Positions 27,837 to 37,046 of a stretch of DNA of 64,000 nt are shown here, piece by piece. The DNA comes from Hyphomicrobium_A sp965243865 (GTDB taxonomy: Bacteria > Pseudomonadota > Alphaproteobacteria > Rhizobiales > Hyphomicrobiaceae): positions 682,001 through 746,000 of the forward strand of contig NZ_OZ251603.1 of the NCBI RefSeq assembly GCF_965243865.1. Reading direction: 5' to 3'. Below the pieces are notes generated by a model. That model saw only the letters and a program-made list of their open reading frames with translations, did no database searches and had not been told where the DNA came from. Position numbers and translations under genes: made by a program. How positions within the stretch are numbered: the stretch's first letter is position 1; each line of letters begins with the position of its first letter.

Positions 27837-29386
27837 GACCTTGTCCATCGATAGAGCCAGGTCTCGGAGATCTGCTGATCACCGAGCTTCAAAGCCAAAC
27901 GAAGTTCGCAAAGATCGGTTCCGCCCGGATCGAGTTCGAAGCTCACGCGTACGCCATTGGATTCCGGATTCTCGTGCACCGCGATGTCAGACACCGTTCC
28001 CGGGTTGGATGTCACCACGGCAACCGGCAACTGACGCACCGGCGTCACCGCCGGCCCGGTGAAATCGACGACGAACTTCGACGTGCCGTCGCGCTTGCCA
28101 CGCCCGACACGCGTCGCCGCCGTCGAAGCACCCGCCCACCCGATCGGCAGCGTCTCCGTCCAGTACATGCGATAGGCGAACGAATACGGCGCACCCGCTG
28201 CCGGGCCGGTCGCCGGCTTCCAGTACGCGGCGATGTTGTCGTGAATCTCGACGCTCGTCGGAATCTCGATCAGCTCGACGTAGCCCGAGCCCCACGTGCC
28301 CTTCGGCTCGATCCACAGGCTCGGCCGCTTTTCGTAACGCGCTTCCAGGTCTTCATATGAGTGGAACGAGCGCGCCCGCTGGCACAGTCCGAAGCCTTTG
28401 ACGTTCGTGTCGAGGAACGCGCTGATCTGCAGCGTGCGCGGATTGGTGAGCGGGCGCCAGATGCACTCGCTGTTGCCATTGAAGATGGCAAGTCCGTCGC
28501 TGTCGTGGACAGCCGGGCGGAAATCGTCGTCGATGCGATGATGACCGGGTCCGTGCAGGTACATGCTGGTAAGCGGCCCTAAGCCGACATGAGTGAGCGC
28601 GCGACGGGGATAAAGTGTCGCCTCCACTTCCACGGTGGTGGCTTCGCCGGGCTCGACAACAAAGCGGTACGCACCCGTTGTCGACACGCTATCGAGAAGT
28701 GCGTGAATAACGATTGAACGGGAACCCTGCGCAGGCTTCTCGACCCAGAAAGCTCGAAAAAGCGGAAATTCCTCGCCACCGGCCCGCGCCGTGTTGATCG
28801 CGAGTCCGCGCGCAGACAGCCCGTAGAGCTGCCCGCGGCCCACCGCGCGAAAGTAGCTGGCACCCTGGAAGACGATGTACTCGTCGTAATAATCCGGACG
28901 ATTGATCGGACCGTGCACGCGGAAGCCGGAAAAGCCATACGGCGCGCCGGGCCCTGCATCCTTGATCAGCGGTCCGATCGAAAACAGGTTTCCGTCCGCC
29001 TTGAGACGCTTCGCCGAAGCGCCGTCGACCAGCCAGATCTCCACCGGCGTACTATAGAGCCAGCCAACCGGCAGCAGCTGCAGCTCGAAATCGATCTTGT
29101 CGCCGCGCCAGATTGCCTGATCCGTGCGGAAGCGCACATCGCGGAACTGATCGTAGGACAGCTGCTTGAACGAGTCGGGCAGCGTCAGCTCGGGAGGGAC
29201 AAAGTCACTCTCCGAAAGCTGCTGCGCAAGATTTTGCACCAGCATCGGATTGAAAGCCGTTGCCGAATCCGTCACCGGTTCGGCAAGCGCACGGGCGACC
29301 ATGTCCGTTCGCGTGCCTAAACCCAGCATCGCGAAGGCACCCGCCGTCATCAGGACCGATCGCCGGTCCAACCGCGTCGCATCCAT
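27833..29386 (-). CDS. opgD: Periplasmic glucan biosynthesis protein (OpgD/OpgG family) with Tat signal
   Basis: A 517-residue protein that starts with a twin-arginine signal (LDRRSVLMTAGAFAMLGLG), as in OpgD rather than the Sec-exported OpgG. The mature domain carries the MdoG pattern, for example YDQFRDVRFRTDQAIWRGD, GPLTSMYLHGPGHHRIDDDF and VHDSDGL. This protein acts on the beta-1,2-glucan released by OpgH and shapes its branching or length. It overlaps opgH by 4 bases (ATGA), so the two form one operon with the periplasmic gene first. Confidence 0.92.
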   Translation of the reverse strand: MDATRLDRRSVLMTAGAFAMLGLGTRTDMVARALAEPVTDSATAFNPMLVQNLAQQLSESDFVPPELTLPDSFKQLSYDQFRDVRFRTDQAIWRGDKIDFELQLLPVGWLYSTPVEIWLVDGASAKRLKADGNLFSIGPLIKDAGPGAPYGFSGFRVHGPINRPDYYDEYIVFQGASYFRAVGRGQLYGLSARGLAINTARAGGEEFPLFRAFWVEKPAQGSRSIVIHALLDSVSTTGAYRFVVEPGEATTVEVEATLYPRRALTHVGLGPLTSMYLHGPGHHRIDDDFRPAVHDSDGLAIFNGNSECIWRPLTNPRTLQISAFLDTNVKGFGLCQRARSFHSYEDLEARYEKRPSLWIEPKGTWGSGYVELIEIPTSVEIHDNIAAYWKPATGPAAGAPYSFAYRMYWTETLPIGWAGASTAATRVGRGKRDGTSKFVVDFTGPAVTPVRQLPVAVVTSNPGTVSDIAVHENPESNGVRVSFELDPGGTDLCELRLALKLGDQQISETWLYRWTRS

Positions 29387-30236
29387 TTATCTTCTTCTGC
29401 TTTCCGTGCCGTTTGGGCGCCCCTCGTCGGCGTTGGATACGCGCACTTGACATGCTCCTCTGCCGAAACCTCGCCCCAGGAACATCACTCCTTGGCGCGA
29501 GCCTTCTTTGCAGCGGATTAACAGCCCTGTACGAGGTTTCCTTCCGACAGTCTTTCGACCGGCGCGCCGCCCCGCATGACAATCATGCTTGTCCCCCCGG
29601 AGGCGAGCGTCTCGATCGATTGGCGCCGCGTATTGCGCTGCAACAGAGTAATGTAGCCGCGTGATTTGGGCAAGCGAATGACAGTTAAAGGAAGAATATA
29701 AGATTGAGGCCTAGCTGCATTGCCGCAGCCGCCCGCCGCTGTCGCATGGAGCCGCCATCCGCCTCCACAATCGAGGGGCCAACACCGCGACACACTCCTA
29801 CTATACAAAGCTCTAGAGTACCGCGGCGCTCCCGAAGCCCCCAGGAGGCAAAGTTGCCGCCGGTGCCCGAATGGCGATTTCGGCTCCAGCGACCAGCGGT
29901 CGAACCAAAGTCGAGCCGCGCTCGCGCTGTCCACTTTGGGGATAAGCGACACCCTATCGCGTGACGGAAACAGGGAAATTGTGTGGGGACACAGACGTTT
30001 GTGGCCAAAATGCGCAACGTGGCCATCGAGACACAAGCCCTCTGGATTCCGCGGGATTGGGCACCCCGCCTGTTTCCTGGGCAATCAATCTCTGCTTAAT
30101 CTTTCTCCCCGAGCGGTGATTCGGTCTCGCGACCGCCGCGGTGAGAATGAAGAACAGGTTGCGTCGAGTTTCGTAGGGAGTAGGCGGCACTTGTGCGTGG
30201 CGTCGCCGGATAAAGTAAGCAGACGGGAGTAGGTCA
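29387..30236. other. Long intergenic region between opgD and the first porin
   Basis: These 850 bases lie between divergent genes. Frames open here have no ribosome binding site and unnatural composition, so I see no gene. The right end carries the leader of the porin with GACGGGAG seven bases before its ATG. The length suggests a complex promoter or a small RNA, but no clear -35/-10 pair or terminator was recognised. Confidence 0.5.
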
Positions 30237-31505
30237 ATGAAAAAGTATAGTTTGGGTGCCCTCGTGGCAGCAGGCCTGCTGGCTGGCGGTCTTTCCGCTG
30301 GTAGCGCCTCCGCCGCGGATCTGGGGGGCAACTGCTGCGCCGATCTCGAGGAGCGCATTGCAGAGCTTGAGGCCACCACCGCTCGCAAGGGCAACCGCAA
30401 GGTCTCTCTGACGATTTCGGGCTGGGTCGCCCAGCAGGTCGTCGGTTGGGATGACGGCTACGAGTCGAACGTCTATGTCGGCGACATCGGTGCTACGCTG
30501 TCCTCGCACTTCAAGTTCACCGGTCAGGCGACGATTTCTCCCGGCTGGTACGCTGGCTACGTGCTGCACGTCGAAGCCCGCAACGCCAACTCGCTGGGCT
30601 TGAACCAAACATGGGATGGCTCCGGCAGCCTTGGTCTGCTGCAGTCGTTCTGGTTCATTAAGAGCGACAACCTCGGCAAGGTCAGCGTCGGTCTGCAGTC
30701 GCAGGCTTCCGACAACACCGCCATCCTCGTCGACGGTTCGGGCTCGCTCGTTCCCGCCAACTGGGTGGCCTTCGACTACAACAGCTTCTACTTCCGTACC
30801 ACCAACGGCAACCTGACCAGCGGTTCAGAAGCACATTGGGGCGGCATCGGCGGCTGCGTCGGTGGCGGCGCCATCGGCGACTGCAACGGCGGCACCCAGA
30901 ACGTAGTCCGTTACGACTCGCCGACCTTCGGTGGTTTCTCGGTCTCGGCCTCTTGGGGTGAGGACGACATGTGGGACGTCGCCGCTCGCTACGCGGGTGA
31001 GCACGCCGGCTTCAAGTTCGCCGCCGCCGCTGCCTACAACGAGCTGAGCGATGAATCCTTCACTGGCATGATCGACGGCGACACCTTCCAGTACTTCCAG
31101 GTTGGTGCCTACCTCGAGCACGTCCCGACCGGTCTGTTCGTCTACGGTGCCTACGGCAACGCGCAGTACGACCAAGCCTCTGGCGACTCCGACACCTACT
31201 ACGTGAAGGCTGGTCTGCGTGAGCGTTGGACCCCGCTGGGTCACACGGTTCTCTACGGCGAGTACGAGAAGAACGAGTCGACCGGCGCTGCCTTCGTGCA
31301 GTCGATCGAACCGGGCGGCTTCGTCGTCCAGCCGACATCCAGCGACTTCAACCTCTGGGGCGTCGGCGTAGTGCAGGAGATCGATGCCGCTGCTATGTCG
31401 CTCTGGGTTTCCTATCGTCACCTCGAGTACAGCGACAACAACTTCCTGGGCATCCAGTACGAAGACTTCCAGTACATCAAGGCCGGCGCGCTCATCAACT
31501 TCTGA
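30237..31505 (+). CDS. Alphaproteobacterial trimeric porin, copy 1
   Basis: A 422-residue outer-membrane porin. The signal peptide ends AGSASA; the mature N-terminus has a Cys pair (GGNCCADL) and a short coiled-coil (EERIAELEATTARKGNRK) before the first barrel strand (VSLTISGWV). Later segments VRYDSPTFGGFSVSASWGED and DTYYVKAGLRERWTPLG are porin hallmarks, and the protein ends in GALINF with a terminal Phe. Such porins allow diffusion of small hydrophilic solutes. GGGAG lies seven bases before the ATG; a strong terminator follows. Confidence 0.92.
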   Translation: MKKYSLGALVAAGLLAGGLSAGSASAADLGGNCCADLEERIAELEATTARKGNRKVSLTISGWVAQQVVGWDDGYESNVYVGDIGATLSSHFKFTGQATISPGWYAGYVLHVEARNANSLGLNQTWDGSGSLGLLQSFWFIKSDNLGKVSVGLQSQASDNTAILVDGSGSLVPANWVAFDYNSFYFRTTNGNLTSGSEAHWGGIGGCVGGGAIGDCNGGTQNVVRYDSPTFGGFSVSASWGEDDMWDVAARYAGEHAGFKFAAAAAYNELSDESFTGMIDGDTFQYFQVGAYLEHVPTGLFVYGAYGNAQYDQASGDSDTYYVKAGLRERWTPLGHTVLYGEYEKNESTGAAFVQSIEPGGFVVQPTSSDFNLWGVGVVQEIDAAAMSLWVSYRHLEYSDNNFLGIQYEDFQYIKAGALINF

Positions 31506-31535
31506 TCTGAGCAGCACGTCCTACATAAGATAGCG

Positions 31536-31567
31536 GAAGCCGCCCACTCGGGCGGCTTCTTGCTTTT
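31536..31567 (+). terminator. Intrinsic terminator after porin copy 1
   Basis: GAAGCCGCCC (31536-31545) and GGGCGGCTTC (31550-31559) form a 10-base stem with a 4-base loop, followed by TTGCTTTT. Confidence 0.85.
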
Positions 31568-32279
31568 GAGCGCCGACAAACCCGCTCAGCTAAATGGCAG
31601 GCGCGCCAAGCTGCCGCTCTGGAACCAGCAGTCTCGCGGCGCGAAGCCCAAAGCTTCCGTCAGGAAGCCGTCTTCAAAACCTCCCGCCTGGAAGCTGTCT
31701 TCATTTATGCGCAGCAGCGCGACTGCCGCGCCAGCCAGCCCTCGGCCCCCACCCGGCTAGGCGTCCGCCTTCACCGACGCCAGCGACCCCTCGCTCCGAA
31801 AACGAGCGCCCCGCCCCTGGCTAGCCCCCAGCTTGGCTTATCCCCACACCATCCCCAGCGAAAATCCGCCCCGAAGCAGGGCGGACTTGCTCGCGCCTAG
31901 CGAAACCTGATGCTGGCAAACCGGTGCTGGGATTCTTGGTTGTGGCGCCCACTCACCGCCGAACGGTAAGCCGTTGCGTTGCAGGACCCTTTCAATGGCC
32001 TTCGCAACTCACCGCGCCCAACCTACGGCCCCTACACGAAGCCCCTTACGAACCCGTTACCGTAAGGACTCTCGTGGCCCCTTCGCCACACTCGTGGATT
32101 CGTCACCACCAATTCGCCACTGCCTAATTGTTGCACTCCGGCGAATCACAGCAGTGTCCCCCCTGGCACGCAGCGATACCTGAGGGAAATCGCACTGCGC
32201 ATTGCTAAGGCGGTTTCTTGTCTCGCGTAGAACCAGTTCAGCGTCCGCCATCAGCTGAGATGAAGACGGGAGACTAATG
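31568..32279. other. Long intergenic region between the two porins
   Basis: About 710 bases with no supported gene. Short frames exist but lack start signals. It must contain the promoter of porin copy 2, whose leader GACGGGAG matches that of copy 1. No operator or RNA fold was recognised with confidence. Confidence 0.5.
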
Positions 32280-33737
32280 ATGAATAAATTCAGCCTTAGC
32301 GCCCTGGTGGCAGCGGGCCTGCTCGCGGGCGGTCTCTCCGCCGGCAGCGCGTCTGCAGCCGACCTTGGGGGCAACTGCTGCGCCGATCTCGAAGAGCGCA
32401 TTGCCGAGCTCGAAGCAACGACCGCCCGCAAGGGCAACCGGAAGGTCTCTCTGACCATCTCCGGCTGGGTCGGCGAGCAGGTCATGTGGTGGGATGACGG
32501 CGGTGAGCAGAACGTCTACGTGACGGGCCTCGGCTCTACTCTTGCTTCGCACTTCAAGTTCACCGGTCAGGCCACGATTTCTCCTGGCTGGTCGGCTGGC
32601 TACGTGATCCACGTCGAAGCGATGGACAGCGACTCGCTCACCATCAACCAGTACTCGCAGCACAATCCGTCGGCGCTCCAGCCGAACAACCTTTCGTCGG
32701 GTGCCTACTCGGTTCAGCTCCTCCAGTCCTACTGGTTCTTGAAGAGCGACCACCTCGGCAAGATCGGCGTCGGTCTGCAGTCATCGGCTTCGGATAACGC
32801 TGCAATCCTCGTTGACGGTTCGGGCTCGCTCGTTCCTGCCAACTGGGTGATGTTCGACTACAACGGCTTTGCACTTCGCAATAGCTCGACTGGCGCTCTG
32901 ACCGGCTTCAACTGGCAGCAGTTCGGCGGCTTCTGCTACGGCGGTGGTGGTGCTGGCGGCGACTGCTTCGGCGCTCCGCGTGACTCGGTCCGTTACGACT
33001 CTCCGACCTTCGCCGGGTTCTCGTTCTCGGCTGCTTGGGGCGAAGACGACTTCTGGGACGTCGCGGCTCGCTACTCGGGTGAATTCAACGGCTTCAAGAT
33101 CGCTGCAGCCGCTGCCTACACTCAGTTCAGCCAGGACTTCTTCACGGAACCCGGCCTGGCCAACACCGGTACGAGCATCGGCGTGTATGACAACATTGCC
33201 GCCATCGTGCCGACCAGCTCGCAGTATGACAACCGCTGGGTCGACTACTTCCAGCTTGGTGCATACGTCGAGCACGTGCCGACCGGCCTCTGGCTGTATG
33301 GCGCCTACGGCCATATCGATCCGAATGGTGTAACGGCCGGTGTTAATTTCACCGACGATGCCGGCGTTGTCGTCGACAGCTTCCTCGGTGGAAACAGCCG
33401 CGCTTCTGGCGATACGTACTACATCAAGGGCGGTCTGCGTGAGCGCTGGACCCCGCTTGGTCACACGGTTCTCTATGGCGAGTACGAGAAGTTCTCGAAT
33501 GCCAACCCTGATCTCTTCGTTGACGCCGGCATCTCTGCCAGCACGCAGCTCTGGGGTCTCGGTGTGGTCCAGGAAATCGACGCTGCCGCGATGTCTCTGT
33601 GGCTCTCCTACCGTCACGTCAGCGCTGACATCTCGGGCGTTGGCTGCGACAACGGAAACGCAGAGGACATCGGCCTCGGTGGCTGCTCGGTCGACGACTT
33701 CCAGTACATCAAGGGCGGCGCTTTGATCAACTTCTGA
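32280..33737 (+). CDS. Alphaproteobacterial trimeric porin, copy 2
   Basis: A 485-residue paralogue of the preceding porin. The second of two adjacent ATGs is chosen because it keeps the seven-base spacing to GGGAG and aligns with copy 1. Signal peptide, Cys pair, coiled-coil and first strand are almost identical to copy 1 through about residue 65. The surface-loop regions differ: copy 2 has insertions such as NQYSQHNPSALQPNN and GVTAGVNFTDDAGVV. It also ends in GALINF. The pattern suggests a tandem duplication with diverged loops and a conserved 5' end. Confidence 0.92.
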   Translation: MNKFSLSALVAAGLLAGGLSAGSASAADLGGNCCADLEERIAELEATTARKGNRKVSLTISGWVGEQVMWWDDGGEQNVYVTGLGSTLASHFKFTGQATISPGWSAGYVIHVEAMDSDSLTINQYSQHNPSALQPNNLSSGAYSVQLLQSYWFLKSDHLGKIGVGLQSSASDNAAILVDGSGSLVPANWVMFDYNGFALRNSSTGALTGFNWQQFGGFCYGGGGAGGDCFGAPRDSVRYDSPTFAGFSFSAAWGEDDFWDVAARYSGEFNGFKIAAAAAYTQFSQDFFTEPGLANTGTSIGVYDNIAAIVPTSSQYDNRWVDYFQLGAYVEHVPTGLWLYGAYGHIDPNGVTAGVNFTDDAGVVVDSFLGGNSRASGDTYYIKGGLRERWTPLGHTVLYGEYEKFSNANPDLFVDAGISASTQLWGLGVVQEIDAAAMSLWLSYRHVSADISGVGCDNGNAEDIGLGGCSVDDFQYIKGGALINF

Positions 33738-33770
33738 TCGCCTCTCTTCTATCTCTCTCAGTTACTTGAA

Positions 33771-33800
33771 CCGCCCTGGCTCGCCAGGGCGGTTTTTTTT
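33771..33800 (+). terminator. Strong intrinsic terminator after porin copy 2
   Basis: CCGCCCTGG (33771-33779) and CCAGGGCGG (33784-33792) form a 9-base stem with a 4-base loop, followed directly by eight T. Confidence 0.95.
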
Positions 33801-33941
33801 ATCGGCGCACGCCATCAATGCAGCTCTGCATCACTTTTGCTCTCTGCACAGGGATTACCGCGGATCACCACCGCAGCGCTGAAGCGACTCAGTCCGCGTG
33901 TTAGCCACGAATGAAATGACCGGCGAAGGTAGACGCGCTTC

Positions 33942-34661
33942 GTGATCGTGCACCGAACCAGCACCGCGCCGCGGTACACGCGAGCAGCGGCAATTATCGC
34001 CACTGCCGTCTGCACTCTCATTGCGGGCTGCGCCTACAGCGGCGCCGGCCCCATCGAAGTGCACTACCAGAAGTACAAGGCACGCATGCCCGAGGGCGAT
34101 CGCGTGTTCGTTTGCAGCGCATACGGCTGTCGCACGCAAACACCTTTCAAGTTCACGCCAACTGACATCGCCGAAGTCGCCAAGTTGATGGCTCCCGGCA
34201 GCGCGTCGCCAGCCGCCGAGCGCGAAGCGACCAAGAAAGCAATCGCCTGGATGGGTCACCGCGCCGACACCGCGGTTGGCACCGCGGGCGACCGCCCAGG
34301 CGATGACATGGCGGGCAACGGCGATCCAGGCCAGATGGACTGTGTCGATGTCGCCACCAACCTCACCAGCTACATGCTGATCATGGAGCGCCACAAATTG
34401 TTCCGCCATCACGCGGTCGGCTCCATGTACGTCAAGGAGGACATCCGCCGCGGCTGGAGCGGCTGGACGCACTACGCCGGCATTCTTGTCGAGAACAAAT
34501 CGAAGCAGAAATTCGCCGTCGACGGCTGGCTGCTGGCCAGCGGCAAGCCGCCCGAGATCGTCGAGGTCGAGCGCTGGTATATCGATGACAACGACCTGCT
34601 CTTTGGCGGCGGCGGGGGCGTCAGCTCCATGAAGCCTGTCGCCAGCAACGCCGGCAGATAG
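33942..34661 (+). CDS. Lipoprotein with a candidate papain-like Cys-His-Asp triad
   Basis: A 239-residue protein starting at GTG. A hydrophobic segment ends in LIAGCAYSG, a good lipobox, so the mature protein is probably lipid-anchored. Three islands stand out: QMDCVDVATN (Cys134), GWTHYAGILVE (His177) and KFAVDGWLL (Asp194). The order Cys at a helix start, His in a strand and Asp in the next strand is that of papain/transglutaminase-like hydrolases. Similar unnamed proteins occur in other Proteobacteria. Activity is inferred from the motif only. It stands 106 bases before the VWA gene. Confidence 0.55.
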   Translation: MIVHRTSTAPRYTRAAAIIATAVCTLIAGCAYSGAGPIEVHYQKYKARMPEGDRVFVCSAYGCRTQTPFKFTPTDIAEVAKLMAPGSASPAAEREATKKAIAWMGHRADTAVGTAGDRPGDDMAGNGDPGQMDCVDVATNLTSYMLIMERHKLFRHHAVGSMYVKEDIRRGWSGWTHYAGILVENKSKQKFAVDGWLLASGKPPEIVEVERWYIDDNDLLFGGGGGVSSMKPVASNAGR

Positions 34662-34767
34662 CGGCAACCCGTCACGCGGCAAGGGCCCGGCAGGGACCGC
34701 CAGTTGGCACACTGGCGCGCGTTTCCTATGCTGCCCGCCACCACGAGCCACGCGGGACCCCAGAGAA

Positions 34768-35946
34768 ATGTTCGTCAGGTTCTTTCATGCTCTGAAGCAA
34801 GCCGGCTTGCCCGTGTCGCTGAAGGAATACCTGATGCTGCTCGAAGGGCTCGAGGCCGGCGTCGCTCAGCGCAACATCGACGACTTCTACTTCCTCTCGC
34901 GCGCCTGCCTCGTGAAGGACGAGCGCAATCTCGATCGCTTCGACCGCGTGTTCTCCGAGGTCTTCAAAGGTATCGTCACACTCCCCGAAGGCGTGGAGCA
35001 GGCGGAGATACCCGAGGAGTGGCTGCGCCTCATCTCCGAGCTCCACCTCTCCGATGAAGACAAGAAGCGCATCGAAGAGCTTGGCGGCTGGGAGAAGATC
35101 ATGGAGACGCTGAAGAAGCGTCTCGAAGAGCAGAAAGAGCGGCACTCCGGCGGCAACAAGTGGATCGGCACCGGAGGCACGTCGCCGTACGGCGCCTACG
35201 GCTACAATCCCGCCGGCATTCGCATCGGCCAGAAGGAGAGCCGGCACCGCCGTGCCATCAAGGTGTGGGACAAGCGCGAGTTCAAAGATCTCGACGACAA
35301 GGTCGAGATCGGCACACGCAACATCAAAGTTGCTCTGCGCCGCCTGCGTTCCTTCGCGCGCACCGGCGCCGCGGAGGAATTGGATCTCAGCGGCACCATC
35401 CGCGGCACCGCCGAAAAAGGCTACCTCGACATCCACATGCTGCCCGAGCGCCGCAATGCGGTGAAGGTGCTGATGTTCTTCGACGTCGGCGGATCGATGG
35501 ACTGGCACATCAAAGGCGTCGAGGAGCTGTTCTCCGCCGCACGCACCGAGTTCAAGCATCTCGAATATTATTACTTCCACAACTGCATCTATGAGGCGCT
35601 GTGGAAGAGCAATGCCCGCCGCCGCACTGACATCACGCCCACCTGGGACGTGCTCCACACCTACCCCGCGGACTACAAGGTGGTGTTTGTCGGCGATGCC
35701 TCGATGAGCCCGTATGAGCTGTCACACGCGGGCGGCGCCGTCGAGCATATGAACCCCGAGCCTGGCGCGCTCTGGCTGCGCCGCGTCATCGAGACCTGGC
35801 CCCACGCCGTCTGGCTCAATCCCGTCCCCGAACATCAATGGGGCTATACGCAATCAATTGCCATGATCAGGGACATAATGGAGGGGCGCATGTACCCGCT
35901 CACCCTCGAGGGCCTCGACAGGGCGACCGCGGAGCTGATGCGTTAA
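34768..35946 (+). CDS. CoxE-like VWA-domain protein
   Basis: A 392-residue soluble protein. The N-terminal part (LKQAGLPVSLKEYLMLLEGL) is typical of the CoxE-like group (COG3552). The C-terminal VWA domain has MFFDVGGSMDWHIKGVEELF, where the metal-site motif DxSxS is changed to DVGGS, and VVFVGDASMSPYEL. It normally pairs with a MoxR-type ATPase encoded directly upstream to activate target enzymes; in this window that ATPase is at 18787. Two genes for unrelated envelope proteins follow. Confidence 0.87.
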   Translation: MFVRFFHALKQAGLPVSLKEYLMLLEGLEAGVAQRNIDDFYFLSRACLVKDERNLDRFDRVFSEVFKGIVTLPEGVEQAEIPEEWLRLISELHLSDEDKKRIEELGGWEKIMETLKKRLEEQKERHSGGNKWIGTGGTSPYGAYGYNPAGIRIGQKESRHRRAIKVWDKREFKDLDDKVEIGTRNIKVALRRLRSFARTGAAEELDLSGTIRGTAEKGYLDIHMLPERRNAVKVLMFFDVGGSMDWHIKGVEELFSAARTEFKHLEYYYFHNCIYEALWKSNARRRTDITPTWDVLHTYPADYKVVFVGDASMSPYELSHAGGAVEHMNPEPGALWLRRVIETWPHAVWLNPVPEHQWGYTQSIAMIRDIMEGRMYPLTLEGLDRATAELMR

Positions 35947-36070
35947 CAAGCGGCCAAAAGTTGCCTAGACCGCTCGAAAACATTGGGGGAAGCGCGATTG
36001 ACGGCACGGCAATTGGCGCTAAGGTCCGCGCGGATGGATGGGCCGCATGCACGCAAATGAGGGGCACGTC

Positions 36071-36583
36071 ATGAAGGCCGCAGGATCGGTTTTGCTGGCT
36101 CTTGCGACACTCGCGCTGGCAGGCTGCGGGACGAGCGGCAGCGAGCTGCTGTCCACCGGCTCGCTTCTGGGCGAAAGCAAGCCCGCCGCCCCCTCAAACG
36201 ACGGCCCCGCCCGCGCCTTCCAGGTCGGTACGGTCTCCGCTCGCGCCATCAAATGCGGCTTCAACTTCGATCCCGCCAAACTGAAGACCAACTATCTTAA
36301 CTTCGAGCGCCAGCAGCCCGTCACCCAGGACGTCGCCAAGCTCGAGCACATGTACGACGTCTCCTTCAACGCCGTCGCCAAGGCCGTTGCCGCCGAAGGC
36401 GAATACTGCACGGACGCCAAGACGCGCACCATCAAGGCCGATCTCGGACGCCATCTCGCAGGCGACTACACCCCATCCGCTCCGCCGCCGCAGCAGGATG
36501 ATGGCCTGTTCTCGGGCTGGGGCAGTTCCAGTTCGACCACCGGCTACAAGTCCAAGAACCCGATGGACAACAGCACCGACTGA
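36071..36583 (+). CDS. Small lipoprotein, unknown function
   Basis: A 170-residue product. GAGGGG six bases upstream supports the ATG at 36071. The signal sequence ends LATLALAGCGTSG, a clear lipobox. The mature part has two more cysteines (AIKCGFNF and GEYCTDAK), possibly a disulphide, and a Ser/Pro/Gln-rich tail (PSAPPPQQDDG). I do not recognise the family. It follows the VWA gene by 124 bases. Confidence 0.65.
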   Translation: MKAAGSVLLALATLALAGCGTSGSELLSTGSLLGESKPAAPSNDGPARAFQVGTVSARAIKCGFNFDPAKLKTNYLNFERQQPVTQDVAKLEHMYDVSFNAVAKAVAAEGEYCTDAKTRTIKADLGRHLAGDYTPSAPPPQQDDGLFSGWGSSSSTTGYKSKNPMDNSTD

Positions 36584-36601
36584 GCAGCGGAGCGCGCCTG
36601 A

Positions 36602-36961
36602 GTGCAACAGCTCCTGTGGCTTGAAACCCTGTTGAAGTTCTCGGCCGGCATTCTCCTCGCCATACTTCCGCTGACCACGCTGCGCCTGTTCGGCCTTCCC
36701 CGGCCCGACACCGGATTCTGGCCGCGCGTTTGTGGTGCACTGCTCGTCGGCATCGCCGGCGCGCTGTTCCTGGAAGGCACATCTGCAGGCCACGGATTGG
36801 GCCTCGCCGGCGTGGTCATCATTAACCTTTGCGGCACCGCGCTACTCGCAACGTTGCTCGTCCTCGATCGCGGCCCGGCCTCTTTCCGCGGCCGCGTGGC
36901 GGTTTGGCTCACCGTTTGCGCTCTCGTTACCTTGAGCATCGCAGAGATCGCCGTGCTCTGA
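36602..36961 (+). CDS. Small four-helix membrane protein, unknown function
   Basis: A 119-residue protein starting at GTG, 18 bases after the previous stop. Four hydrophobic helices can be seen: LLKFSAGILLAILPLTTLRL, VCGALLVGIAGALFLE, GLAGVVIINLCGTALLATLL and VAVWLTVCALVTLSIAEIAV. No catalytic or binding motif is visible. Proteins of this size and layout are common conserved membrane proteins in Hyphomicrobiales. It is likely co-transcribed with the lipoprotein. Confidence 0.6.
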   Translation: MQQLLWLETLLKFSAGILLAILPLTTLRLFGLPRPDTGFWPRVCGALLVGIAGALFLEGTSAGHGLGLAGVVIINLCGTALLATLLVLDRGPASFRGRVAVWLTVCALVTLSIAEIAVL

Positions 36962-36978
36962 GCTCATTAACGATTGGC

Positions 36979-36994
36979 TGGCACGGTGCTTGCT
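36979..36994 (+). promoter_or_regulatory. Consensus sigma-54 (RpoN) promoter
   Basis: TGGCACG-GTGC-TTGCT matches the -24/-12 consensus TGGCACG-N4-TTGCW at every position, with GG and GC 12 bases apart. It lies 53 bases before the GNAT-family gene in the correct orientation. Confidence 0.8.
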
Positions 36995-37046
36995 CCCTTT
37001 GCGGGTGCATCCGCATTCTCAACGCCAACGTGCCCCAGGATCTTCC

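Noticed and set aside
29518..30084. A 188-codon frame in the gap before porin copy 1
   Set aside because: No ribosome binding site, a Cys/Arg-rich composition unlike real proteins, and no recognisable family.
31560..31760. A 66-codon frame after the first porin terminator
   Set aside because: It begins in the terminator's T run and has a low-complexity Pro/Ser/Lys composition.
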